From: Mycolicibacterium porcinum
Lineage (GTDB): Bacteria; Actinomycetota; Actinomycetes; Mycobacteriales; Mycobacteriaceae
Direction: 5' to 3'
NCBI GenBank assembly: GCA_001942045.1
Contig: MSTD01000015.1
Span: forward strand, 1 to 64,000
Length of the DNA: 64,000 nt
Shown here: piece after piece, positions 18,164 to 26,581 of the stretch
How the letters are laid out: the number at the start of each line of letters is the position of its first letter
Position numbering within the stretch: the stretch's first letter is position 1
The notes under the pieces: generated by a model
Told to the model about the DNA's origin: nothing
What the model saw: only the letters and a program-made list of their open reading frames with translations
Databases searched by the model: none
Program-made: the position numbers and the translations under genes

Positions 18164-19342
18164 TTGAGCGCTCCTTCGGTGCTGCACTGGCCGACCGACC
18201 CAACGTCAGTGCATGTGGTTCCCGATTCTCTGAAGATCGGGATACTCAGCCCCTATCCGCCAACGCCTTGCGGTCTGGCGACCTTCAGTGCGGCACTCGC
18301 GGGCGGAATGTCGGCGGCCGGTGCCGACGTGAGTGTCGTCCGAATCGCGGATGGCTCGCCGTCGGGCAGCCGCCGGGTCGTCGGCGAGCTGGTCAACGGA
18401 TCCGCTGCATCGGTCGCGGCCTGTTCGGATCTGCTCAATCAGAATGACATCGCCGTCATCCAACACGACGATGGCGTCTACGGTGGCTCTGATGGTGACG
18501 ACATCGTCGACATTGTCGGGGAGCTCGATATTCCGTCGATCGTCGTGGTGCACACCGTTCCCAAAGATCCGACGCCCCAACAGCGTTCAGTGCTGGAGGT
18601 AATGGCGGCGCTGGCGGATCAGGTCGTCGTGATGTCCGAGTCGGCCCATCGGCGGCTGTGCCTCGACTTCCATGTGGAACGGCGGAAAGTCACCACCATC
18701 CCGCATGGAGCGATGGTCCCGGCGCATACGCAGACCAAGCGCGCCGGCAGACCCACCCTGTTGACCTGGGGTTTGCTCGGGCCGGGAAAAGGTATCGAAC
18801 GGGTCATCGAGTCAATGGCCGAGTTGCATCAGCTCAACGGCAGGCCAAGGTATCTGGTGGCCGGCCGGACCCACCCAAAGGTGCTCGCGGCAGACGGCGA
18901 GGCGTACCGCGACTTCTGTGTCGAGAGAGCGCGGTCGAGCGGACTGGCCGACTCAGTGCACTTCGACTCCGGCTTCCTCGACGGGACGTCGCTGACCGCT
19001 CTGGTCCGCTCCGCGGCCGTGGTGGTGTTGCCCTACGACTCGACAGAGCAGGTCACCTCGGGGGTGTTGGTCGACGCGGTCGCCCATGGACGGCCTGTTG
19101 TCGCGACCGCCTTCCCTCATGCCGTTGAGCTGCTCGGGACCGGGGCGGGCATCGTCGTCGACCATGGGAATCCCGACGCGCTCACATCCGCATTGCGGAG
19201 CGTGCTCACCCAACCGCGCCTCGCCGGCGCGATGGCGGCCGAGGCACGTCGGCTGGCGCCGATGATGTCGTGGGCTGTCGTCGCTGACGCCTACCAGTCG
19301 ACAGCACGGAAGATCCTGGCCGACCGGTCGGAACGTCAGTGA
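18164..19342 (+). CDS. Family-4-type (GT-B) glycosyltransferase
   Basis: This 392-residue protein has a GT-B fold: N-terminal donor-independent half starting KIGILSPYPPTPCGLATF, and C-terminal half with LLTWGLLGPGKGIERVIE, YLVAGRTHP and the sugar-nucleotide segment VLPYDSTEQVTSGVLVDAVA. The last Glu-containing loop is typical of retaining GT4 enzymes. The given start is a TTG with a weak site; in-frame GTG codons 15 and 17 codons later are alternatives. The last four bases are GTGA, shared with the start of the next gene, so the two are translationally coupled. The acceptor and product are unknown. Confidence 0.85.
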   Translation: MSAPSVLHWPTDPTSVHVVPDSLKIGILSPYPPTPCGLATFSAALAGGMSAAGADVSVVRIADGSPSGSRRVVGELVNGSAASVAACSDLLNQNDIAVIQHDDGVYGGSDGDDIVDIVGELDIPSIVVVHTVPKDPTPQQRSVLEVMAALADQVVVMSESAHRRLCLDFHVERRKVTTIPHGAMVPAHTQTKRAGRPTLLTWGLLGPGKGIERVIESMAELHQLNGRPRYLVAGRTHPKVLAADGEAYRDFCVERARSSGLADSVHFDSGFLDGTSLTALVRSAAVVVLPYDSTEQVTSGVLVDAVAHGRPVVATAFPHAVELLGTGAGIVVDHGNPDALTSALRSVLTQPRLAGAMAAEARRLAPMMSWAVVADAYQSTARKILADRSERQ

Positions 19343-20358
19343 CCGATCTGCCGATTCCCCGGTTCGACCACCTGCTGCGGATGACCGACGGCAGCGGCAC
19401 CTTCGAACACGCCCGACTGGCGGAACCGAGACCCGAAAACGGTTATTGCACAGATGATATGGCTCGAGTGCTGATCGTCGCGACCCGCGCACCCGGCCTG
19501 GACAGGGACCTGAACCGTCTCGCCGGTGTGGCGATGCGCTTCCTCAACGAGGCGCAGACACTGACCGGCGCATGTCGCAACCGGATGGACAGTACTGGCG
19601 CATGGCTCGACGAGGCGGCGCTGGAGGACTCCTGGGGCCGTTGCCTGTGGGGCCTGGGAACCGCCGCCGCACACAGCGATGTCGGCATGGTCCGCAAGAT
19701 GGCCGTCAATCAGTTCAAGCGTGCCGCACAACAGCGGTCGCCACTGCCACGCGCGATGGCATTCGCCGTGCTGGGAGCGGCCGAGTTACTCACCGCGCAC
19801 CCTGGGCACAACGTCGCCCTCGCGCTCATCGCCGATTACGTCGTCGGCATCCCGGCGCCCACCGGTGACCCGGCCTGGCCATGGCCGGAACCGAGACTCA
19901 CCTACGCCAACGCGGTCGTCGCCGACGCCATGATCGCCGCGGGCGTCGCGATCGACGACTCGGCGCTGTATTACCGCGGCCTGGACCTGCTGGCATGGCT
20001 GGTCGAGCGCGAGACAGCCGACGATCACCTGTCGGTCACGCCGGTCGGCGGCTGGGGCATCGACGACCCGCGGCCGGGATTCGGCCAGCAACCGACCGAG
20101 GTTGCCACGCTGGCAGATGCCTGTGCCCGCGCCGCCGCCGTCGATCCGAGCGCCATCTGGCCTGAAACCGTGCGGGCCGCTGCCGCCTGGTTCCAGGGGG
20201 CCAACGACCTCGGCGAGCCGATGTGGGATCCCGAGACCGGTGGCGGATTCGACTCCTTGCATGCCGACGGGGTGAGTCGTGATCAGGGCGCAGCGTCGAC
20301 ACTGGCCGTGCTCTCGACGTTCCAGCAGGCGCAACGCTTTTCTCACGCCACCCCATGA
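19339..20358 (+). CDS. Alpha/alpha-barrel glycosidase-like protein coupled to the glycosyltransferase
   Basis: The 339-residue protein starts at GTG 19339, overlapping the previous stop by 4 bp. The sequence is strongly helical with repeated aromatic/acidic motifs (NGYCTDDMAR, ALEDSWGRCLWGLG, PWPEPRLTYANAV, WDPETGGGFDSLH), as seen in (alpha/alpha)6-barrel sugar-processing proteins. I do not recognise a numbered GH family. In other bacteria, I recall proteins of this type beside GT4 enzymes and GH130 mannoside phosphorylases; no GH130 gene lies in this window. It is presumably cytoplasmic (no signal). Confidence 0.75.
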   Translation: MTDLPIPRFDHLLRMTDGSGTFEHARLAEPRPENGYCTDDMARVLIVATRAPGLDRDLNRLAGVAMRFLNEAQTLTGACRNRMDSTGAWLDEAALEDSWGRCLWGLGTAAAHSDVGMVRKMAVNQFKRAAQQRSPLPRAMAFAVLGAAELLTAHPGHNVALALIADYVVGIPAPTGDPAWPWPEPRLTYANAVVADAMIAAGVAIDDSALYYRGLDLLAWLVERETADDHLSVTPVGGWGIDDPRPGFGQQPTEVATLADACARAAAVDPSAIWPETVRAAAAWFQGANDLGEPMWDPETGGGFDSLHADGVSRDQGAASTLAVLSTFQQAQRFSHATP

Positions 20359-20377
20359 TGGCGACTCGGCGGAGCCG

Positions 20378-20413
20378 CTAGGTGCTGTGGCGAGGATCCG
20401 CGGCAGCACCTAG
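20378..20413. terminator. Stem-loop after the glycosyltransferase operon
   Basis: CTAGGTGCTG (20378-20387) pairs perfectly with CAGCACCTAG (20404-20413) around a 16-base loop, 20 bp after the stop codon. There is no T-tract, as is common in mycobacteria. The structure argues that the next gene starts at 20448 rather than at an ATG inside the stem. Confidence 0.5.
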
Positions 20414-20447
20414 TCTGAAGGCATTCTCACCCAGGTGGCCCGGGACC

Positions 20448-21611
20448 ATGCCGCCGTACACAGACGGACCGGGAACACTGACAATCAGAGATATTGCTGC
20501 GTACGCGCAGTTGAGCCGCGCCGATGTCGAGGCGATCGGAGCCGAGCTCGACATCATCCGCCGGGATGTCGAGGAATCGCTCGGTGCCCGGGATGCTGCC
20601 TATATTCGCCGCACCATCGTGTTTCAGCGGGCGCTTGAGGTGGCGGCCCGGCTGCTGATCGCCGGCACTCGGTCCAAAGCCGGTCTGTGGTCCGGAATGG
20701 TCGCGCTGGCCTATGCGAAATCCGTTGAGAACATGGAAATCGCCCACAACGTCTCCCACGGCCAGTGGGACTGGATGAACGACCCCGAGATTCACTCCGC
20801 CACCTGGGAGTGGGACATGGTGGGTCCGTCGGCACAGTGGCGCTATTCGCACAATTACCACCATCACGTGTTCAGCAACGTGCTGGGAGTGGACGACGAC
20901 CTCGGCTTCGGCATCTTGCGGATGAGCCGTGACCAACAGTGGGAACCTCAACATCTGGCACAGCCCGCGCGAAATGTGTTGTTGGCATTGATCTTCGAGT
21001 GGGGGATAGCGCTACACGACTTCTACTCCGCCCGGGACCGGGCGGACACCGAAGGCGGGAAGAACGCGGCACGACAGCTGTTGCACGCCAAGATCGGCCG
21101 CCAGCTCGCCAAGGACTTCGTGGTCTTGCCTGCGTTGAGCGGGCGACGCTGGAAGCGAACCCTTGTCGCGAATCTGGGCGCCAATGTGCTGCGCAACGTA
21201 TGGGCGTACCTGGTGATCTTCTGCGGGCATTTCCCCGACGGGGCGGAGCGGTTCGGCCCGGAAACGCTGCAGGACGAAAGCCGCGGCGAGTGGTATCTGC
21301 GACAAATGCTAGGGGCCGCGAACTTCAAAGCCGGTCGGGTGCTGGCATTTTCGAGTGGGCACCTGTGCTACCAGATCGAGCACCACCTGTTCCCGGACCT
21401 GCCCAGCAACCGTTTGGCAGAGGTCAGTGTGCGGGTGCGCGGCGTGTGTGAGAAATACGATCTGCCCTACACCAGCGGTCCTCTCGCCCGCCAGTACCTG
21501 CAGACTCTGCGGACGATTTTCACACTCGCACTGCCCGATGGGGGCTGGCGTTCACTGCTGGAGCGGCGCCACCCACCTGACCAAGATCCCGAAAAGGAAC
21601 ATTACTTCTGA
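20448..21611 (+). CDS. Membrane fatty-acid desaturase (DesA3-like)
   Basis: The protein has 387 residues from the ATG at 20448; an upstream ATG at 20382 would lie within the stem-loop. All three di-iron histidine boxes are present: HNVSHG, HNYHHH and QIEHHLFPDLP. Hydrophobic segments flank them. The pattern fits the acyl-CoA/linoleoyl desaturase family that includes M. tuberculosis DesA3, which makes oleoyl-CoA with an NADPH-dependent partner oxidoreductase. No such partner lies beside the gene here. It is an integral membrane enzyme; regiospecificity cannot be read from the sequence. Confidence 0.88.
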   Translation: MPPYTDGPGTLTIRDIAAYAQLSRADVEAIGAELDIIRRDVEESLGARDAAYIRRTIVFQRALEVAARLLIAGTRSKAGLWSGMVALAYAKSVENMEIAHNVSHGQWDWMNDPEIHSATWEWDMVGPSAQWRYSHNYHHHVFSNVLGVDDDLGFGILRMSRDQQWEPQHLAQPARNVLLALIFEWGIALHDFYSARDRADTEGGKNAARQLLHAKIGRQLAKDFVVLPALSGRRWKRTLVANLGANVLRNVWAYLVIFCGHFPDGAERFGPETLQDESRGEWYLRQMLGAANFKAGRVLAFSSGHLCYQIEHHLFPDLPSNRLAEVSVRVRGVCEKYDLPYTSGPLARQYLQTLRTIFTLALPDGGWRSLLERRHPPDQDPEKEHYF

Positions 21612-21777
21612 AGTCCCTGTGCCGTATTCGGTCGAACAGGGAGAAGCTGTCGATCAGCGGGTGACGCGCCCTGAACCTTCAGTACACGCCGATCTGGCGG
21701 TCGTGTCAACGTTTCCGGGAGCTGATCTGTAATCTGTTGCAGCGCAGTAGTTTATGACGATCCCATCCTCGTAGTGA

Positions 21778-22518
21778 TCAGACCCGGTCAGTCCCGTCCG
21801 GCGTTGTAGTCGCGATACCGCAGGCCGCGGCGAACTGCACCGGACTGAGGCCGTCGGCGGAATTCATGTCGCATCTGCCGAACGGTGGCGCCCCCTGCGG
21901 CAGGCCGGGGCTGAAGCCGCGTCCGTCGGTGTACTGGTGGGCGACCTTGCCGGGGTAGTCAGGGTTGCTGCCGTAGGCCGCCACGACGAGCCTGATGCCA
22001 CTGGGCTTCGTGCGCCACATAGTGTTCAGGTCGCCGACGTTGCCGTAGCCGATGATGCGGGCGCGGTTGCCGGTGTAATCGGCCAAATTCCAATACAACC
22101 GATTGATCCAGTCGGAACCGTCGCCGCGGGGATTGCCGCCCTGCTCGACATCGAGCATGAGGGCAATGCGCGGGTGCAGACCGCCGTGGGCGTCGATCAT
22201 CGAGCGCACGGTGTCGGCGTTCGACTGCCAGTTGGGCCGGCAGTAGGTGTAGACGATGCCGAACACCAGCCGTCCGGAATCCAACGCGCCGCGCATCCAG
22301 GCGTAGTTGGTGGCGAAATTGCGATCACGGTAGGTGCCGTCGCTGACCCGGATCGAGAGCACCGGGTAGGGGTAGGTGTCGTCGACCGGGCGTTGCCATT
22401 CGGAGACGTCGGCGAACAGGGTGTCGGTGACGGCGGCGGCGCTGCGCACGATCCAGCGGGAACGCAGGGTCTGTGGGCGTTCGATCCTTCGGTTCACAGT
22501 GCGGCTCACCATGCTCAC
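21778..22518 (-). CDS. GH25-like (lysozyme/endolysin-type) protein
   Basis: This 246-residue protein has a short basic N-terminus and then a beta/alpha-barrel sequence with the GH25 signposts: Asp37 in LFADVSEWQ and the DVE acid pair (Asp123, Glu125) in LMLDVEQ. Family members cleave peptidoglycan glycan strands. There is no signal peptide or membrane helix, so export would need a holin-like or non-classical route, as in phage endolysins. No other phage gene is nearby. A PknH-sensor lipoprotein is encoded 20 bp downstream on the same strand. It could be a domesticated lysin or an intracellular member of unknown role. Confidence 0.72.
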   Translation of the reverse strand: MSMVSRTVNRRIERPQTLRSRWIVRSAAAVTDTLFADVSEWQRPVDDTYPYPVLSIRVSDGTYRDRNFATNYAWMRGALDSGRLVFGIVYTYCRPNWQSNADTVRSMIDAHGGLHPRIALMLDVEQGGNPRGDGSDWINRLYWNLADYTGNRARIIGYGNVGDLNTMWRTKPSGIRLVVAAYGSNPDYPGKVAHQYTDGRGFSPGLPQGAPPFGRCDMNSADGLSPVQFAAACGIATTTPDGTDRV

Positions 22519-22538
22519 TCCTGAAACCAGGGTAGGCG

Positions 22539-23201
22539 TCAGAGCGCGTTGCGTCCGGCGATGATCTTTGCCAGCTGGACTGTCTGAGCATCGGTGACGT
22601 CATAGCCGCTGATCCGCAGATCGACGACGTAGGCGTCGACGGCCAGGATCGCCCGATGGGTGACGCGGTCAGTGACATCCAGTGGTTCGTCGTGGGTGAT
22701 GTCGACGCCGTCGAGCACGGTCGGGACGGCCATCCGGCGGGCGTCCTTCGTTTTGCCGCCGTCGTAGCTGAAGGTCAGGGTGTCGTTGCCGCAGCGGCGC
22801 CAGATGTCGAGAGTGCGGGCCACCATGGCGTCTGCGGCCTTCGGGTTGTCGAACCTGGCGATGGTCTGGTCCACCTCGACGTCGTCGTTGTCGTCGGCCA
22901 GCTGGGTTTCGCGGAACTCGCGGTAGCCGCTGTCGCCGTAGACCCACTTCATCCCGTTGCCGATGACGACGATGCACTCCGGGCGGGACAGCGGCTCGTA
23001 GTTGGCGTTCGTCATCGGGCTGCGCAGCGCGGTTTTGGGCCTGACCTCGGCGTTCATCACGGTGTTGATCTCGGATTCGCTGGCCATCATGCTGCCGAGG
23101 ACGTCGACGTGCGGGCCGTCGGAGTCGGGCAGGGTAGGGGTGCAGGCCGCGAGCAGGACCGCGCTCAGCGCGACGCCGGCCGCCTGGAGATCGATGCCCA
23201 T
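22539..23201 (-). CDS. Lipoprotein with PknH-type extracellular sensor domain (copy 2)
   Basis: The protein has 220 residues from the ATG at 23201, preceded by AAGGGGGA; a much longer upstream reading frame is spurious. The lipobox is LAAC (Cys20). The sensor domain parallels that at 16783-17463: DVLGSMMASESEINTVM near the N-terminus, paired Cys residues in ECIVVIG and RRCGND, and a VQLAKIIAGRNAL C-terminus. Both paralogues share start-site architecture and a promoter motif, so they probably arose by duplication and are co-regulated. Two stand-alone copies lie within 6 kb of a receptor kinase. Confidence 0.88.
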   Translation of the reverse strand: MGIDLQAAGVALSAVLLAACTPTLPDSDGPHVDVLGSMMASESEINTVMNAEVRPKTALRSPMTNANYEPLSRPECIVVIGNGMKWVYGDSGYREFRETQLADDNDDVEVDQTIARFDNPKAADAMVARTLDIWRRCGNDTLTFSYDGGKTKDARRMAVPTVLDGVDITHDEPLDVTDRVTHRAILAVDAYVVDLRISGYDVTDAQTVQLAKIIAGRNAL

Positions 23202-23636
23202 CTGGTCCCCCTTGGATCCGTTTGCTGATCCTAAACGTCGAGGTGGGGTGTGGTTGACGGCAATTTGGTGGCCAATGGGTGAAGTTCCCTGGGCTCGTGT
23301 GGCTGCTGCAGTTCCCCTTCCGCCGCTTTCTCCTCCACGGCTGCTCGCCTTCGCGATCAACGACCCAGGCGTGGAAATCGGTGGACTGCTCGGGCGGGCA
23401 TTGGCGCCCGTTTCTGCGCCCGGGTCGTGATGGTCGAGCCGCAACGACCCAGTGGTGGAAAACGGCGCAGCCAGCGCCAGCAACTCGCCTCGTTCCCCCG
23501 ATCGGGGGACAAGCGATTCGTCCGGTGGATGGGCCGGTCGGCCGATACAGCCGAGGGCTGCGGCGGCGCATTCTTATTTCAACGCCGGAACGCACCGGAG
23601 AAAACACCAAAAGCCTTATCCGACAAAGGAGTCGAC
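23202..23636. other. 435-bp divergent intergenic region with a 24-bp direct repeat
   Basis: The region separates the divergent lipoprotein and small secreted protein genes. The lipoprotein promoter motif is at 23221-23237. A 24-bp direct repeat (CAACGACCCAG then GTGGAAA, three mismatches) occurs at 23358-23381 and 23442-23465, start-to-start spacing 84 bp, close to eight helical turns. Open frames here have no start signals and look like chance. Confidence 0.5.
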
Positions 23637-23849
23637 ATGAACACCATCACCCGCCGCATCGCCGCCGGTTTCGCCCTCGCCGCCGCCCCCGCCTTGATCG
23701 CCTTGGGCGCCGCCACCGCTCACGCCGACGCTTCCGTCGCCAACACCGGCCCGTCGGTGAGCTCGCATCAGGCCTTCCCGAACCAGCACAACATGCCGCA
23801 GCCCGGGTCCGCGACCCATCACCACCACCAGCGCAACCACGCCAAGTAG
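23637..23849 (+). CDS. Small secreted protein with His-rich C-terminus
   Basis: The protein has 70 residues from the ATG at 23637, eight bases after AAAGGAG; an apparent longer frame upstream has no start signal. A textbook signal peptide (MNTITRRIAAGFALAAAP... ending AHA) should be cleaved to leave a mature peptide of about 40 residues. That peptide is rich in Asn, Gln, Ser and Pro and ends HHHHQRNHAK. The His cluster could bind Zn, Ni, Cu or haem; this is inference from composition. A strong hairpin follows 15 bp after the stop. I do not recognise a family. Confidence 0.82.
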   Translation: MNTITRRIAAGFALAAAPALIALGAATAHADASVANTGPSVSSHQAFPNQHNMPQPGSATHHHHQRNHAK

Positions 23850-23863
23850 ACCAGGGGGAGGCA

Positions 23864-23892
23864 AGGCCCGGACGCAGCCGGCGTCCGGGCCT
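23864..23892 (+). terminator. Strong GC-rich hairpin terminator
   Basis: GGCCCGGACGC (23865-23875) pairs perfectly with GCGTCCGGGCC (23881-23891) around a 5-base loop, with one further A-T closing pair. It lies just after the small secreted protein's stop. It has no T-tract but is typical of mycobacterial terminators. Confidence 0.7.
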
Positions 23893-23945
23893 CTGGCTTG
23901 CGAGCTTCCGCCCCACCGGGTGACATCGGCTCGTAGGGTGGAGGA

Positions 23946-25283
23946 ATGGGGTTACCTCCGGGGCCTCCGTTGCCCCCTTCGGTGCAGGCCGCGTTGATGT
24001 TGCATTACTGGCCACGGTTCGTCTCGGCCTGTCGACGCCGCTACGGCGACGTCTTCACGTTGCGGGTCGCGACGATGGGCACGATGGTGTATCTGGCAGA
24101 TCCCGCCGACATCAAGATGGTGTTCGCCGGAGATCCGACGATCTTCCATGCCGGAGAAGCGAATTCGGTGCTGAGCTCCCTACTCGGCGACAGCTCGGTG
24201 CTGGTGATCGATGAGGATGAACACCATCAACGGCGACGGCAGATGCTACCGCCGTTTCACCGCGACGCGGTGGCCCGCCAGACCGAGATCATGACCGAGA
24301 TCGCCGCCGCGAACATCGCCGGCTGGCCGGTGGGCACCACCTTCGCGGTGGCCCCGAAGATGGCCGAGATCACCTTGGAGGTGATTCTGCGAACCGTCAT
24401 CGGAGCCTCGGATCCGGCCCGGCTTGCCGCATTGCGGTCGGTGATGCCGCGGCTGCTCAGCGTGGGACCGTGGGAGACGTTGGCGCTGGCTATGCCGGGC
24501 CTGCAGCGGCGGCGTCCGTGGCGGAGTCTGCAGCGCAACGTCGAGGAGGCGGACCGGCTGCTGTACGCCGAGATCGCGGATCGGCGGGCGGACCCGGAGT
24601 TGGCGACGCGCACCGACGTGCTGGCCATGCTGGTGCGCTCCGCCGACGAAAGCGGGCACACCATGACCGACCGGGAGCTGCGCGATCAGTTGATGACGTT
24701 GATCGTCGCCGGGCACGAGACGACCGCGACCGCGCTGTCGTGGGCTCTGGAGCGGTTGACCCGTCATCCCGCGGTGCTGGACAAGGCGGTGCGGGCCGCG
24801 CGCGACGGCGATGACGAGTATCTGGACGCGGTGGCCAAGGAGACGCTGCGGATCCGGCCGGTGGTGTTCGACGTCGGCCGAGTGCTCAAGCAGCCGGTCG
24901 AGCTGGCCGGGCACCGGTTGCCGGCCGGGGTGATGGTGGCACCGGGCATCGGGCTGGTGCACGAACGTGATGACGTGTATCCCGACGCCGGCCGGTTCGA
25001 CCCGGACCGGATGCTGGGCGCCGCGCTCGGCCCCACCACGTGGTTGCCGTTCGGCGGCGGCAACCGTCGCTGTCTGGGCGCGACGTTCGCGATGGTCGAG
25101 CTTCGGGTCGTGCTACGCGAAATCCTGTGTCGGGTCGACCTTTTCACGACGACCACTGCCGGCGAGCGTCAGCGCGTCAAGCACGTCACGCTGGTGCCGA
25201 GTCGCGGTGCGCGGATCTGTGTGCGGGCGGTCCGGGAAGTGGCCGAGGTTGCGCGCGAGCGGGAGGAGCCGGCCCGCCACTAG
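23946..25283 (+). CDS. Cytochrome P450 (CYP138-like)
   Basis: The 445-residue protein has all P450 landmarks: I-helix AGHETT (about residues 255-260), K-helix KETLRIRP (ExxR), and the haem-binding loop FGGGNRRCLG with thiolate Cys near residue 377. A Pro-rich PPGPPLPPS start and the overall pattern recall CYP135/136/138-type mycobacterial P450s, of which CYP138 seems closest from memory. The enzyme is soluble and needs ferredoxin/reductase partners, which are not encoded nearby. The substrate is unknown. It ends in a 4-bp convergent overlap with a flavin monooxygenase gene. Confidence 0.9.
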   Translation: MGLPPGPPLPPSVQAALMLHYWPRFVSACRRRYGDVFTLRVATMGTMVYLADPADIKMVFAGDPTIFHAGEANSVLSSLLGDSSVLVIDEDEHHQRRRQMLPPFHRDAVARQTEIMTEIAAANIAGWPVGTTFAVAPKMAEITLEVILRTVIGASDPARLAALRSVMPRLLSVGPWETLALAMPGLQRRRPWRSLQRNVEEADRLLYAEIADRRADPELATRTDVLAMLVRSADESGHTMTDRELRDQLMTLIVAGHETTATALSWALERLTRHPAVLDKAVRAARDGDDEYLDAVAKETLRIRPVVFDVGRVLKQPVELAGHRLPAGVMVAPGIGLVHERDDVYPDAGRFDPDRMLGAALGPTTWLPFGGGNRRCLGATFAMVELRVVLREILCRVDLFTTTTAGERQRVKHVTLVPSRGARICVRAVREVAEVAREREEPARH

Positions 25284-26452
25284 TCGATCCGGTAGTCGGG
25301 CAGGTCGAGGTCGTCGCGCACACTGCCGGTGAACAGGCCCGCCACCGGGCGGCTCAGATTCATCGCCCGCAGCGCCACATTGCGGAACCACAAACCGAAC
25401 CTTGTTCTGGTGGCGAAGAAGCCGAGCATCCGTTCGGCACCGGCCTGCTTGCCCTCGATGAACGGCCGCAGTAGCGACTCGTAACTCGCGAAGGCGCCGC
25501 GGTGGTCGCCGTCGGCGCGGGCAAGTTCCCCGGCCAGGGCGTAGGCCTCGGTGATCGCCAGTCCAGTGCCCTCACCGCCGAGCAGCGAGATGCAGCCCGC
25601 GGCGTCGCCGATCAACAACACGCGGTCGTCGCACCAGCGGTCCATCCGGATCTGGCTGACCACGTCGAAGAAGAGGTCGTCGACGTCGTCGACGGCGGCC
25701 AGGATCTGTCGGCATTCCCAGCCGACGTCGTCGAACTGGTTGTGTAACTGCTCTTTTGGCGTCATGCCGTGGTCGTCATGGTCATCGCGGAATACGAACA
25801 GGAACATGGTGCGGTTGCCGCGCAAGGTGAACTGCCCGACCTGCCGGCCCGGAACGCTATAGGTGAGATAGGTATCCGACGTCCCGCCGGAATAGCCGTC
25901 GACCACACATGCGGCGACCTTGCAGCCCAGGTAGTGCTCGAACCGCTCCTCAGGCCCGAACACCAGGCGGCGCACGTTGGAGTGCAGCCCGTCGGCGCCG
26001 ATGACGAAGTCGAAGTCGTCGGCCGGGCCGTTTTCGAGCGTCACCCGCACCCCGTCGGGGTGTTGGTCGATGCCGGTGATGCTGTCGCCGAACACGACCG
26101 GCACGCTGTCCTCGATCGTGCGGTAGATCGCCGCGGCCAGGTCTCCGCGCGGCAGGCTGGTGAAGTCGTTACCGATCATCCGCCGGAACACATCGACCCG
26201 GACCTCGGCCTGGGTGGTGCCGTCGGGTCGCAACGAGCGCACCGACTGAACGTCGTAACCCGCCTCGCGGATGGCCGGCTCGATGCCCATCCGCCGGGCC
26301 GTCCGGTAGCCGATGCCCCAGAAATCGATCATGTAGCCACCGGTGCGAAACGCGGGCGCCCGTTCGATCAGCGTGGGGCTGTGGCCGGTGCGGAGCAACC
26401 AATGCGCGAGCGCCGTCCCGGCGACTCCGGCCCCACTGATCGCGATCCGCAT
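25280..26452 (-). CDS. FAD-dependent aromatic-type monooxygenase
   Basis: The 390-residue protein has the three flavoprotein-hydroxylase fingerprints: GAGVAGTALAHWL (GxGxxG) at the N-terminus, the DG motif in VIGADGLHSNVR, and the GD motif in VLLIGDAAGCISLLGGEGTGLA. RGDLAAAI in the middle is also characteristic. Such class A enzymes hydroxylate or epoxidise aromatic or polyketide substrates with NAD(P)H; the substrate here is unknown. The gene is convergent with the P450 and divergent from the patatin gene (129-bp gap). Confidence 0.88.
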   Translation of the reverse strand: MRIAISGAGVAGTALAHWLLRTGHSPTLIERAPAFRTGGYMIDFWGIGYRTARRMGIEPAIREAGYDVQSVRSLRPDGTTQAEVRVDVFRRMIGNDFTSLPRGDLAAAIYRTIEDSVPVVFGDSITGIDQHPDGVRVTLENGPADDFDFVIGADGLHSNVRRLVFGPEERFEHYLGCKVAACVVDGYSGGTSDTYLTYSVPGRQVGQFTLRGNRTMFLFVFRDDHDDHGMTPKEQLHNQFDDVGWECRQILAAVDDVDDLFFDVVSQIRMDRWCDDRVLLIGDAAGCISLLGGEGTGLAITEAYALAGELARADGDHRGAFASYESLLRPFIEGKQAGAERMLGFFATRTRFGLWFRNVALRAMNLSRPVAGLFTGSVRDDLDLPDYRID

Positions 26453-26581
26453 GACAATTCGAGGCTACGCGGGTGCCCGCTGCGGCCGCGCCGTTTCTAC
26501 CCCAGGGCTGCTCCGGGGCAAGGACCACAACCCTGGTGCAGAAATCGGCGCAGGAGGGTGACGGCGTGCCAAGCTGGGGTC

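Noticed and set aside
17970..18167. 65-codon frame ending at the glycosyltransferase start
   Set aside because: It has a GTG start without ribosome site, in AT-richer noncoding sequence, and no family resemblance.
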